Source: Pseudodesulfovibrio cashew
GTDB lineage: Bacteria > Desulfobacterota > Desulfovibrionia > Desulfovibrionales > Desulfovibrionaceae
Direction: 5' to 3'
Assembly (NCBI RefSeq): GCF_009762795.1
Contig: NZ_CP046400.1
Location: 1,155,501-1,219,500 of the forward strand
Length of the DNA: 64,000 nt
Shown here: piece after piece, positions 20,705 to 27,610 of the stretch
Numbering within the stretch: position 1 is the stretch's first letter
Layout of the letters: every line of letters begins with the position of its first letter
The notes under the pieces: model-generated
The model's input: only the letters and a program-made list of their open reading frames with translations
Database searches by the model: none
What the model was told of the DNA's origin: nothing
Translations under genes and position numbers: made by a program

Positions 20705-22312
20705 ATGTTTTGTTACCAATGCGAACAGACCGCCAAGGGCGGTTGCACCAAAGTCGGCGTGTGCGGCAAAAAAGACGAGACCGCCGCTCTTCAGGATTTG
20801 CTGCTCTATCTTTCCAAGGGCCTTTCCCAGGTGGCCGTGGCCGCCCGCGAGCAGGGCGTTGAGGACCCCGCCGCCAACCTGTTTACCGTGAAGGCCATCT
20901 TCTCGACCCTGACCAACGTCAACTTCGACGACGACCGCTTCGTGGCCCTGATCAACGACTGCGTTGCCAAGCGCGACGCCCTCAAGGCCAAGGTCTCCGG
21001 CGTCGAGTTCACCGGTCCCGCCGCGCTGGTTCCGGCCGCCGACAAGGCGGGCATGATCGCCCAGGGCAAGGAATACGGCATCGAGAAGGACCCCGAGCTC
21101 AACGAGGACCTCAAGTCCCTCAAGCAGACCCTGACCTACGGCCTCAAGGGCGTGGCCGCCTACGCCGATCACGCCGCCATCCTCGGCAAGGAGGACAACG
21201 ACCTCTACGCCAAGATCCAGGAGCTCATGGCCGCCACCCTGTCCACGGACCTGACCCTGGAGCAGTGTGTGGAAGCCGCCCTCGAATGCGGTCGCCAGAA
21301 CATCCGCGCCATGGAGCTGCTCGACGACGCCAACACCTCCGCCTACGGCCACCCGGAACCCACCGAGGTCAAGCTCGGCGCCACCAAGGGCAAGGCCATC
21401 CTCGTCTCCGGCCATGACCTCAAGGACCTGGAGACCCTGCTCAAGCAGACCGAGGGCAAGGGCATCAACATTTACACCCACGGCGAGATGCTGCCCTGCC
21501 ACGCCTACCCGGAACTGAAGAAGTACCCACACCTGGCGGGCCACTACGGCACGGCCTGGCAGAACCAGCAGAAGGAATTCGCCGAGTTCCCCGGCGCCAT
21601 CCTGATGACCACCAACTGCATCCAGAAGCCCACGACCTACATGGACGCCATCTTCACCACCGGCCTGGTCGGCTGGCCCGGCGCGGTGCACGTCTCCAAC
21701 GACGACTTCACCCCGGTCATCGAAAAGGCCCTGGCCATGGGCGGCTTCCCCGCCGACACCGACAAGAGCACCGTCATGGTCGGCTTCGCCCGCAACGCGG
21801 TCATGTCCGTGGCCGGCACGGTCATCGACGCGGTCAAGTCCGGCGACATCCGCCACTTCTTCCTGGTGGGCGGCTGCGACGGCGCCAAGCCCGGCCGCAA
21901 CTACTACACCGAGTTCGTGGAGAAGACCCCGGCCGACACCGTGGTCCTGACCCTCGCCTGCGGCAAGTTCCGCTTCTTCGACAAGAAACTCGGCGATATC
22001 GGCGGCATCCCGCGCCTGCTCGACATCGGGCAGTGCAACGACGCCTACTCCGCCGTGCAGATCGCCCTGGCCCTGGCCGACGCCTTCGACTGCGGCGTCA
22101 ACGAGCTGCCGCTCTCCCTGGTCCTGTCCTGGTACGAGCAGAAGGCCGTGGCCATTCTCCTCTCCCTGCTGGCCCTGGGCATCAAGAACATCAAGCTTGG
22201 CCCCTCCCTCCCGGCGTTCATCACCCCCAACGTGCTGAACTTCCTGGTGGACAACTACAATATCGCCCCCATCTCCACCCCCGACGAAGACCTCAAGGAA
22301 ATCCTCGGCTAA
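20705..22312 (+). CDS. hcp: Hydroxylamine reductase / hybrid cluster protein
   Basis: The N-terminus FCYQCEQTAKGGCTKVGVC gives Cys-X2-Cys-X7-Cys-X5-Cys, the cubane-cluster motif of class I Hcp from strict anaerobes. Hybrid-cluster ligands are seen in later motifs (CGRQN, a TTNCIQ region, LVGGCDGAKPGR, LACGKFRFF), and the length of 535 residues is normal. Hcp reduces hydroxylamine and nitric oxide and protects against nitrosative stress in the cytoplasm. AAGGAG lies upstream, an HcpR-like box at 20617 suggests induction by nitrite or NO, and a strong terminator follows. No hcr reductase gene is adjacent. Confidence 0.97.
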   Translation: MFCYQCEQTAKGGCTKVGVCGKKDETAALQDLLLYLSKGLSQVAVAAREQGVEDPAANLFTVKAIFSTLTNVNFDDDRFVALINDCVAKRDALKAKVSGVEFTGPAALVPAADKAGMIAQGKEYGIEKDPELNEDLKSLKQTLTYGLKGVAAYADHAAILGKEDNDLYAKIQELMAATLSTDLTLEQCVEAALECGRQNIRAMELLDDANTSAYGHPEPTEVKLGATKGKAILVSGHDLKDLETLLKQTEGKGINIYTHGEMLPCHAYPELKKYPHLAGHYGTAWQNQQKEFAEFPGAILMTTNCIQKPTTYMDAIFTTGLVGWPGAVHVSNDDFTPVIEKALAMGGFPADTDKSTVMVGFARNAVMSVAGTVIDAVKSGDIRHFFLVGGCDGAKPGRNYYTEFVEKTPADTVVLTLACGKFRFFDKKLGDIGGIPRLLDIGQCNDAYSAVQIALALADAFDCGVNELPLSLVLSWYEQKAVAILLSLLALGIKNIKLGPSLPAFITPNVLNFLVDNYNIAPISTPDEDLKEILG

Positions 22313-22337
22313 CCCGGCGGAAGACGAACAAACGATC

Positions 22338-22374
22338 CGGCCTGTCGCGCTCTCGCGTGACAGGCCGTTTTTTT
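22338..22374 (+). terminator. Rho-independent terminator of hcp
   Basis: Arms CGGCCTGTC and GACAGGCCG with a 12-base loop, followed by seven T residues. Confidence 0.9.
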
Positions 22375-22415
22375 GCGCTTCCAGGCTTCGGAGTCGGCTT
22401 CGGTTCGTTATCCGT

Positions 22416-22487
22416 TACCCATACCAATCCGGGTCGCCGCCCGCGTCGCCCATGGGGTCCGGGGCGGTCCAGCGGCTGGTGAAGGTG
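22416..22487 (-). repeat. Rhs core fragment E (72 bases, most distal copy)
   Basis: Matches the Rhs gene at 26448-26519. On the minus strand it encodes TFTSRWTAPDPMGDAGGDPDWYG and then hits a stop, so it has lost its tip. It marks the outer edge of the Rhs array, next to the hcp terminator. Confidence 0.85.
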
Positions 22488-22511
22488 GCATTGAGGCATT
22501 AGACAAATCAG

Positions 22512-22622
22512 TCATGTCCGATCCTTTTTTGCAGCATAATCGGCTAGGTCTTTGGGTGTTAAAAAGACACTGAGGTTCTGCCCTTTGAATATGAAAACCG
22601 GGTATGTCGTTTCGTGTTGCAT
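22512..22622 (-). CDS. Small open frame, 36 aa, possible remnant of a lost Rhs accessory gene
   Basis: It starts MQHETTYPVFIFKGQNLSVF with AAGG about eight bases upstream, and lies between the last immunity gene and Rhs fragment E. The amino acid pattern looks coding, but the frame is too short to assign. It may be the beginning of an older immunity gene or a chance frame. Confidence 0.3.
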   Translation of the reverse strand: MQHETTYPVFIFKGQNLSVFLTPKDLADYAAKKDRT

Positions 22623-22681
22623 AGTTGCCTTGCATAGGAGGGAGGACACCTGTCCGGGCGCCTGTCCCGGATAAGTTGAAA

Positions 22682-22704
22682 GCCCGGAGCAGAAAGCTCC
22701 GGGC
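22682..22704 (-). terminator. Terminator hairpin after immunity-like gene
   Basis: Perfect arms GCCCGGAGC and GCTCCGGGC around AGAAA, just downstream of the minus-strand gene ending at 22724, followed on that strand by TTTC. Confidence 0.65.
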
Positions 22705-22723
22705 ATGATTATATATATTTCTC

Positions 22724-22963
22724 TTAGTCTTTCTGTCGCAATCTCCGTTTGACTTGATAAAAAGTCAGTAACTGCCGAAGAGTGCTCGCAAGCAGGCAAG
22801 CGAGGTAGACTACGAAAAAGAATGCGCCAACCTCTGTGTTATTGGTGAAAGCATAGACAATCAGGCTGAGCGCTATGCCTATCACAAGATAGAACAGAGT
22901 GTTTTTGGCAATGTTGCCTAGTGTATATTCCTTTTCAAGTTTGTAGAGAGTCTTATTCTTCAT
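22724..22963 (-). CDS. Small two-helix membrane protein, putative immunity protein for Rhs tip D
   Basis: 79 residues with two hydrophobic helices (about 20-40, NTLFYLVIGIALSLIVYAF, and about 47-65, AFFFVVYLACLLASTL) and a basic C-terminus. It starts inside the last codons of the orphan tip at 22953-23402 (11-base overlap), the usual toxin-then-immunity order. The membrane location suggests protection against a membrane- or periplasm-acting effector. The role is inferred from position and topology only. A terminator hairpin follows. Confidence 0.6.
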   Translation of the reverse strand: MKNKTLYKLEKEYTLGNIAKNTLFYLVIGIALSLIVYAFTNNTEVGAFFFVVYLACLLASTLRQLLTFYQVKRRLRQKD

Positions 22964-23402
22964 ATGATGCTTTCCCGTAACGTTCCCTTTCGCGGATTGC
23001 CTCTTCTGTATCTAATACGTCAAGCCACCCTTTGGCTGCCGCCTCTTTTTTCCAAAGCAGGAAGTCTCCTCCCTTGTTGGCTTCCGCGGGAGAGATCAGG
23101 TCACCGATTGGAGCTGTCAAAAGTCCCAATCCTGTGGCGACTCTCGAAGAAAGTTTACCCGCCTGCTTGAGGCCTTCAATCCCGACAGTTACCCCAGTAG
23201 AAACGACATCCCCCGTAGTGATGTCAAACAACCCCAGCGGGTCCGCGCCATTCACCGGATCATCCAGACAATACCCATACCAATCCGGGTCGCCGCCCGC
23301 GTCGCCCATGGGATCCGGGGCGGTCCAGCGGCTGGTGAAGGTGTCGTAATGTCGCTGGACTAAGAGGATGAAGTCGAGGGTATAGAGGAGCATGAGGGGC
23401 AA
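22953..23402 (-). pseudogene. Orphan Rhs C-terminal tip D with core fragment
   Basis: The frame encodes the Rhs core end (YDTFTSRWTAPDPMGDAGG through NGADPLGLF) and then a tip beginning DITTGDVVSTGVTVGIEGLKQ and ending ERYGKASYEE. Upstream of the shared core it reads DFILLVQRHYD, which differs from the intact Rhs gene and may come from another Rhs. It lacks the Rhs shell and a ribosome site, so it is probably silent until recombined into the full gene. The tip has no motif I recognise. Confidence 0.65.
23227..23350 (-). repeat. Rhs core fragment D (124 bases)
   Basis: Matches 26403-26526 of the intact Rhs gene almost exactly. It encodes the pre-tip signature ending in DPLGLF and provides homology for tip exchange. 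Confidence 0.9.
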
Positions 23403-23414
23403 AAGTATTACCAG

Positions 23415-23951
23415 CTAATTTGAGATCATCAACGTGTCATTGTAGCACTTGCCTACTTTGGGGTTGTAGTCAGGGCTAATCTCGCAAAATGTTTTTTCTT
23501 TGTAGGCACTTAAAAAATTGAATGGTTCATGAACTGTAAGTTGTAATTTAAGATCTTTTCCGGCCCCACGGTAGGGAAGATTGAAGACGAGTATATTTAT
23601 TGATGTAACTCCATTGATGAGCCGCAGATGTCGTCTGTTTGGCATATATGTATTGCCTGTTGCTATGATTTGTCCTTTGGAAATGAAATGATATTTCAAA
23701 GTACCAGGACCTACAATATTGTCATGGAATATATCCTTGTCTGTGACAGAAATGGCTAGGCTATAGCATGTGCTGTGTGTGTATTTTAAAGGGATAGTGA
23801 TGGTGTTGCCTTCTTTGGTAACATCAAATGGGACAAAGCAAGTATTTTTGTAGTAAGATTCAGGAAAAAAGGATGCTTGAAACCAATCTGATTTAAAGAA
23901 GTATATGCCGACAACTATAAGTAGTACCGCGGTGATTTTTAGGTATTTCAT
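23415..23951 (-). CDS. Putative periplasmic immunity protein for Rhs tip C, 178 aa
   Basis: A single N-terminal membrane anchor (about 4-22) is followed by a secreted domain with PFDVTKEGNTITIPLKYTHSTCYSLA, FHDNIVGPG and a PDYNPKVGKC end. It is colinear with the 178-residue protein at 25464-26000; conserved blocks include PLKYT, TCY, VGPG and three Cys positions. The style recalls DUF5625-type lipid-anchored proteins, but I cannot confirm that. AAAGG seven bases before ATG 23951 sets the start. It lies directly after orphan tip C. Its low GC content contrasts with the Rhs core. Confidence 0.6.
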   Translation of the reverse strand: MKYLKITAVLLIVVGIYFFKSDWFQASFFPESYYKNTCFVPFDVTKEGNTITIPLKYTHSTCYSLAISVTDKDIFHDNIVGPGTLKYHFISKGQIIATGNTYMPNRRHLRLINGVTSINILVFNLPYRGAGKDLKLQLTVHEPFNFLSAYKEKTFCEISPDYNPKVGKCYNDTLMISN

Positions 23952-23966
23952 GATGCAGCCTTTTAG

Positions 23967-23990
23967 CCGAAGGGGCACATGCCCCTTCGG
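23967..23990 (-). promoter_or_regulatory. Hairpin between tip C and its immunity gene
   Basis: Perfect arms CCGAAGGGGC and GCCCCTTCGG with an ACAT loop, 15 bases after the tip stop and 16 bases before the immunity start. No good T run follows, so an attenuator, an mRNA-stability element or a barrier to readthrough are options. Confidence 0.6.
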
Positions 23991-24004
23991 GCGTTATTAC
24001 TAGA

Positions 24005-24482
24005 TTAATTTTTTTCCGCTGTTCGCAGAAAGCGATATCGCTCGCGTAACCTATCAGCATAATCTTGGCAGTTGTTCGACTTGCTTCCCATTTTGCATGC
24101 TTTGTATGTGCCTGGCTCAAGACTCTTCTGGGCCTGCCGCATACGTTCATCGTCAAAGTGCGTGTCATCAAGTTTATAGTTGGTGATGTCCTCATCTTTC
24201 ATTAGGCCATGATTCCCCAAACCGATATTGTCGCCTGTCCCATCTTCATAGAATCCGTGCTCGTGCTTCAGTTCATAGTTGCCCTTGTCGGCGGTCGATC
24301 CGTTGGTTCCGATCCAATGCCATCTGTCGGGCAGGAAGCCCAAGGGGCGTTTGCCGAAAATGAACAACCCCAGCGGGTCCGCGCCATTCACCGGATCATC
24401 CAGGCAATACCCATACCAATCCGTGTCGCCGCCCGCGTCGCCCATGGGGTCCGGGGCGGTCCAGCGGCTGGTGAAGGTGTCG
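24005..24482 (-). pseudogene. Orphan Rhs C-terminal tip C with core fragment
   Basis: The frame reads NGDTFTSRW through DPLGLF (core) and then a 118-residue tip beginning IFGKRPLGFLPDRWHWIGT. A stop codon lies just upstream of the core part and no ribosome site is present. The tip is a diverged copy of the tip of the intact Rhs gene: the first half is nearly identical at DNA level (24211-24480 versus 26251-26520, about six differences by eye), while the catalytic-looking end (SNNCQDYADRLRERYRFL) and preceding helix have drifted. It probably encodes a second specificity variant. Confidence 0.75.
24363..24482 (-). repeat. Rhs core fragment C (120 bases)
   Basis: Matches 26403-26522 of the intact gene with few changes, one of which converts a GGDPD codon set to GGDTD. 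Confidence 0.9.
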
Positions 24483-24502
24483 CCGTTACGCTATGAAGGA
24501 TA

Positions 24503-24530
24503 AAGCCCGAAGGTGTATCACTTCGGGCTT
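24503..24530 (-). terminator. Terminator hairpin after immunity gene of tip B
   Basis: Perfect 10-base arms AAGCCCGAAG and CTTCGGGCTT just past the gene ending at 24535. On the minus strand it is followed by TTATCC, only weakly T-rich. Confidence 0.6.
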
Positions 24531-24534
24531 CGAT

Positions 24535-24768
24535 CTATTTGAGTGACGACAGGAAAATGAATGCGGCGACAGCGCTTATAAGCAGACCAAGGATGCCGTT
24601 TATGAGTTTCTCTTTTGGATTTAATCCACTGTCACTGTTGAACCATCTTTTCCAAGAGAAAGGGTGCAAGTCAATGTTTCGATTTATATACCATTCTCGA
24701 AGATAGCATGCGCCTCCAACAAAGCAAACAATCCAAGCAGTCAGGTAGAAGATTTGGCCGATGCTCAT
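24535..24768 (-). CDS. Small two-helix membrane protein, putative immunity protein for Rhs tip B
   Basis: 77 residues with hydrophobic helices at about 4-22 (GQIFYLTAWIVCFVGGACYL) and about 56-75 (INGILGLLISAVAAFIFLSS). Its ATG overlaps the stop of orphan tip B (ATGA), a coupling typical of effector-immunity pairs. The size and topology resemble immunity proteins of pore-forming bacteriocins, which fits the Gly/Ala-rich hydrophobic tip upstream, but this is inference. A hairpin terminator follows. Confidence 0.6.
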   Translation of the reverse strand: MSIGQIFYLTAWIVCFVGGACYLREWYINRNIDLHPFSWKRWFNSDSGLNPKEKLINGILGLLISAVAAFIFLSSLK

Positions 24769-25423
24769 TTTTCTTTTCTCTTCATAAGTGCTTGCTGAAG
24801 CAAGCTATCAGTAATTTCCGTACCCGTTGCAGAGCCTACTACCCCTCCTAATGAACTCGCATCCTTTAGAGGTTCTGGAGGGATTGTTCTGGGAGGAGTG
24901 ATTCGTCCAAAACTCTTTCCTGCTTTACTCCCAAGTTTGCCGATTCCTGCATCAATACCACCGCTTGCTCCTGCCGCAGCAACCTTCTTGAGATCATTAA
25001 CTGCTCCTGTTTTTATCACTTGGTTGCCTGCTTCATTTACAGCCGCAGAACCTGCGCCCAGCAGTAGCGTCGAGACCAAGCCTCCTCCCAAAGTACTTGC
25101 TGCTCCAGTTGCCGCGCCCAGTCCAATGGATTTGGCATAGTCGCCTGTCGACATCGCTCCGCTGTTCCAATCATCCCAATTGTCATAGGCATTGGACGCT
25201 CCACCAATGGCCGCACCGGCAACAGGCACCCATGCAAACAACCCCAGCAGGTCCGCGCCATTCACCGGATCATCCAGGCAATACCCATACCAATCCGGGT
25301 CGCCGCCCGCGTCGCCCATGGGATCCGGGGCGGTCCAGCGGCTGGTGAAAGTGTCGTAATCTCTCCAGCCGAAGCGGACGAAGCCGAGGTCCCGGTCGTG
25401 CAGGCCTCCGGCAAAGCCGATGG
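24765..25423 (-). pseudogene. Orphan Rhs C-terminal tip B with 187-base core fragment
   Basis: The core part encodes IGFAGGLHDRDLGFVRFGW through NGADLLGLF (the usual PLGLF is LLGLF here). The tip of about 156 residues is rich in Gly and Ala (AWVPVAGAAIGGASNAY, then GAATGAASTLGGGLVSTLLLGAGSAAV) and ends in a basic KRKEK. Such glycine-zipper stretches can precede or form pore-making regions. A TAA stop lies about ten codons upstream of the core and there is no ribosome site, so it should be silent as it stands. The immunity-like gene overlaps its end. Confidence 0.7.
25237..25423 (-). repeat. Rhs core fragment B (187 bases, longest copy)
   Basis: Matches 26403-26589 of the intact Rhs gene with about two changes. 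It is the longest and nearest of the displaced copies. Confidence 0.9.
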
Positions 25424-25463
25424 AGTTTGCATGTCTTAATAGATCTTATCGATACTGTTCATC

Positions 25464-26000
25464 CTACTGGTTAATCCGCAGGGCTTCACCTATGCATCGG
25501 TTAACCTTTGGGTCATAATCAGGAGTGATTCTGCATTTGATGTTGTCTTTGTAGGGCGCTAGGAACTCGAAGGGTTCAACAACCTCAAGCTCCAAAACAA
25601 GTTCGCTGCTTTGCCCCGGAAAGGGAAGATCAAAAAGCATAACAGGGATTAAAGAGGTGTTGCGGCGAAGTCCTAATTGATGCCTGTCCGGTGGAAATGA
25701 TAACCCGTTGCCGAGAAGTTTTCCCCCGGAAACAAAGCGGTATGCCAATCGGCCGGGTCCGACCATGCTGTGATGAAAGACATTTTTGTCTGGTACTGTC
25801 AGGGCTAAATCATAACATGTCTGGTAGGTATACTTGAGTGGAATGGAAACTTTTTCACCTCTTTTCGTTGCGTCAAATGGAGCATCATAAATCGGTTGAT
25901 AAAAACGATTGTAGAGAAACGTGGATTGAAACCAGTTGGTATTGTAAAAATATACGCTAGCAAGTGTGGCACAAAGAATTAGTGTTAAAAAAGCTCTCAT
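25464..26000 (-). CDS. Putative periplasmic immunity protein for the intact Rhs protein, 178 aa
   Basis: An N-terminal anchor helix (about 4-20, FLTLILCATLASVYFY) is followed by a periplasmic domain with PFDATKRGEKVSIPLKYT, TCYDLALTV, MVGPGRLAYRF and PDYDPKVNRC. It is the same length as, and homologous along its whole length to, the protein at 23415-23951, with matching Cys residues. AGGA precedes ATG 26000. It is the first gene after the intact rhs stop, separated only by a hairpin, so it is the expected cognate immunity gene. The location implies that the tip acts in the periplasm or envelope. Confidence 0.65.
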   Translation of the reverse strand: MRAFLTLILCATLASVYFYNTNWFQSTFLYNRFYQPIYDAPFDATKRGEKVSIPLKYTYQTCYDLALTVPDKNVFHHSMVGPGRLAYRFVSGGKLLGNGLSFPPDRHQLGLRRNTSLIPVMLFDLPFPGQSSELVLELEVVEPFEFLAPYKDNIKCRITPDYDPKVNRCIGEALRINQ

Positions 26001-26015
26001 GAAAAATCCTGATAA

Positions 26016-26038
26016 GCGGGGTGGAGGAGCCACCCCGC
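26016..26038 (-). promoter_or_regulatory. Hairpin between intact rhs and its immunity gene
   Basis: Perfect arms GCGGGGTGG and CCACCCCGC with a 5-base loop, 7 bases past the rhs stop and 16 bases before the immunity start. Its position matches the hairpin of pair C, but the stem sequence is different. Confidence 0.6.
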
Positions 26039-26044
26039 ATCTTT

Positions 26045-27307
26045 TTAATATTTCTTTGCAGTGCGTAGGAATCGGTACCGCTCACGCAATTTATCTGCGT
26101 AGTCTTGGCAATTGTTTGACTGGCCGCCCATTTTAAATAATTTATAATCGCCGGGATCTAAACTGCTTTGTGCTTCGCGCATAAGAGTATCATCAAAGTG
26201 CGTTTCTTCGAGTTTATACTTGCTGATCTCTTCATTTTTTAACATTTTATCATTCCCCAAACCGATATTGTCGCCTGTCCCATCTTCATAGAATCCGTGC
26301 TCGTGCTTCAGTTCATAGTTGCCCTTGTCGGCGGTCGATCCGTCGGTTCCGATCCAATGCCAACTGTCGGGCAGGAAGCCCAAGGGGCGTTTGCCGAATA
26401 CGAACAACCCCAGCGGGTCCGCGCCATTCACCGGATCATCCAGGCAATACCCATACCAATCCGGGTCGCCGCCCGCGTCGCCCATGGGATCCGGGGCGGT
26501 CCAGCGGCTGGTGAAGGTGTCGTAATCTCTCCAGCCGAAGCGGACGAAGCCGAGGTCCCGGTCGTGCAGGCCTCCGGCAAAGCCGATGGGGATTCGCAGG
26601 GCCGGGTTCGAGTCCTCGATGATGCCGCCGAAGGGGTCGTACAGGACTTCCTTTATCACATTGCCGGACTGGTCGGCAACCACTCGCAGGGAGCCGACCT
26701 GGTCGTAGTGCAGGGTGGCCGTGGCGCCGTCCTCGCGCTCCATGGCGTAGGGCGTGCGCTCGCCTGTGCGATAGAGGAAGCGGTAGGCGGCCTCGCCGTC
26801 GTGAAACCCGGCCAGGCGCAGGAAGTCGAGCCATCGGTAGGCTTCGACCAGCTCGCCGTTGCGGTACTTCGCCTCGCGTTGCCCGTTCTCATCATGGGCG
26901 AACTCGAAGACGACGTCCTCGTCCTCCTGGGTGGCCTTGAGCAGCCGGTAGTCCGGGGCGTATTCGTACAGGGTGTAGCTGCCCTCGTGGTTCCAGAGGG
27001 AGCGGAACCCCTGCTCGTCGTGGGTGTAGCCGTTGTTCCCGGCCTGTTGCAGCCGGTTGTCCAGGCGGTAGCGGTAGTTGCGCACCTGGCTGCCGTGCGT
27101 CTTGGGGAAATAGTCCTGCTGCCGCCTGCCGTCCCGGTCGTAGTGGCACTGGCAGATGAGCCGGTTGTCCAGATGCGCCTCGAACAGCCGTCCCTGTTTG
27201 TCGTAGGCGTAGGTCCACCGGACGGTCTTGCCGCCGACGGTTTCGGTTTTCTCCACGATGCATCCGTTCCGGTCATGCCTGAGTTGAAATGAGTATGTTG
27301 AGCTCAT
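26045..27307 (-). CDS. Compact Rhs-repeat protein with polymorphic C-terminal tip, 420 aa
   Basis: YD-type repeats run from about residue 10 to 215 (TYAYDKQGRLFEAHLDN, CQCHYDRDGRRQQDYF and others). The RHS core signature follows at about 215-300 (LHYDQVGSLRVVADQSGNV, YDPFGGII, FAGGLHDRDLGFVRFGWRDYD, NGADPLGLF). The tip, about 300-420, has HEHGFYEDGTGDNIG and NNCQDYADKLRERYRFL. GGGAGA before ATG 27307 sets the start. It lacks the long shell, PAAR domain and signal peptide of typical 1400-residue Rhs proteins, so the export route is unknown. The His-then-Asn-Cys order would suit a permuted papain-like enzyme, an inference only. Confidence 0.8.
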   Translation of the reverse strand: MSSTYSFQLRHDRNGCIVEKTETVGGKTVRWTYAYDKQGRLFEAHLDNRLICQCHYDRDGRRQQDYFPKTHGSQVRNYRYRLDNRLQQAGNNGYTHDEQGFRSLWNHEGSYTLYEYAPDYRLLKATQEDEDVVFEFAHDENGQREAKYRNGELVEAYRWLDFLRLAGFHDGEAAYRFLYRTGERTPYAMEREDGATATLHYDQVGSLRVVADQSGNVIKEVLYDPFGGIIEDSNPALRIPIGFAGGLHDRDLGFVRFGWRDYDTFTSRWTAPDPMGDAGGDPDWYGYCLDDPVNGADPLGLFVFGKRPLGFLPDSWHWIGTDGSTADKGNYELKHEHGFYEDGTGDNIGLGNDKMLKNEEISKYKLEETHFDDTLMREAQSSLDPGDYKLFKMGGQSNNCQDYADKLRERYRFLRTAKKY

Positions 27308-27381
27308 GAGAGTCTCCCTTGTTTCGTTCCCCGGGACCATCCCCGGGAATCGGGAAAACCCTACACCCGGTTTTCAGGCCC

Positions 27382-27417
27382 GGATGAAAACGGGCGTCAG
27401 AGGGATGAAAACGGGCG
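27382..27417 (-). promoter_or_regulatory. Tandem 15-base direct repeats upstream of rhs
   Basis: GGATGAAAACGGGCG occurs at 27382-27396 and 27403-27417, a 21-base period or two helical turns, 75-110 bases upstream of the rhs start. This is a plausible activator or repressor site. Confidence 0.45.
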
Positions 27418-27472
27418 AAAATGGCATAACATTTCCTCTTGACGGGATTTTGAGAGCGGCCTGAATCCGGCG

Positions 27473-27505
27473 AAAAAAAGCCCCGGAACCGTGTTGGTCC
27501 AGGGC
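27473..27505 (-). terminator. Terminator of the DUF4405 gene
   Basis: On the minus strand an imperfect GCCCTGGACC/GGTTCCGGGGC stem is followed by seven T residues (A run at 27473-27479). Confidence 0.7.
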
Positions 27506-27610
27506 ATGTCTTTTCCTGTCCGGGATGAAGTCCGGGCTTTGGATTTGCGGGAGGGAGAGTAGCGGGTTGGAGCTGGCCCTGCAAGACGCTTGAGCCAGCC
27601 GGAGAGCTGC

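Noticed and set aside
22416-26589. Regular repeats suggesting a CRISPR array
   Set aside because: The copies are 72-187 bases, spaced by about 0.8-2 kb, and encode an Rhs core in frame. They are not CRISPR repeats.
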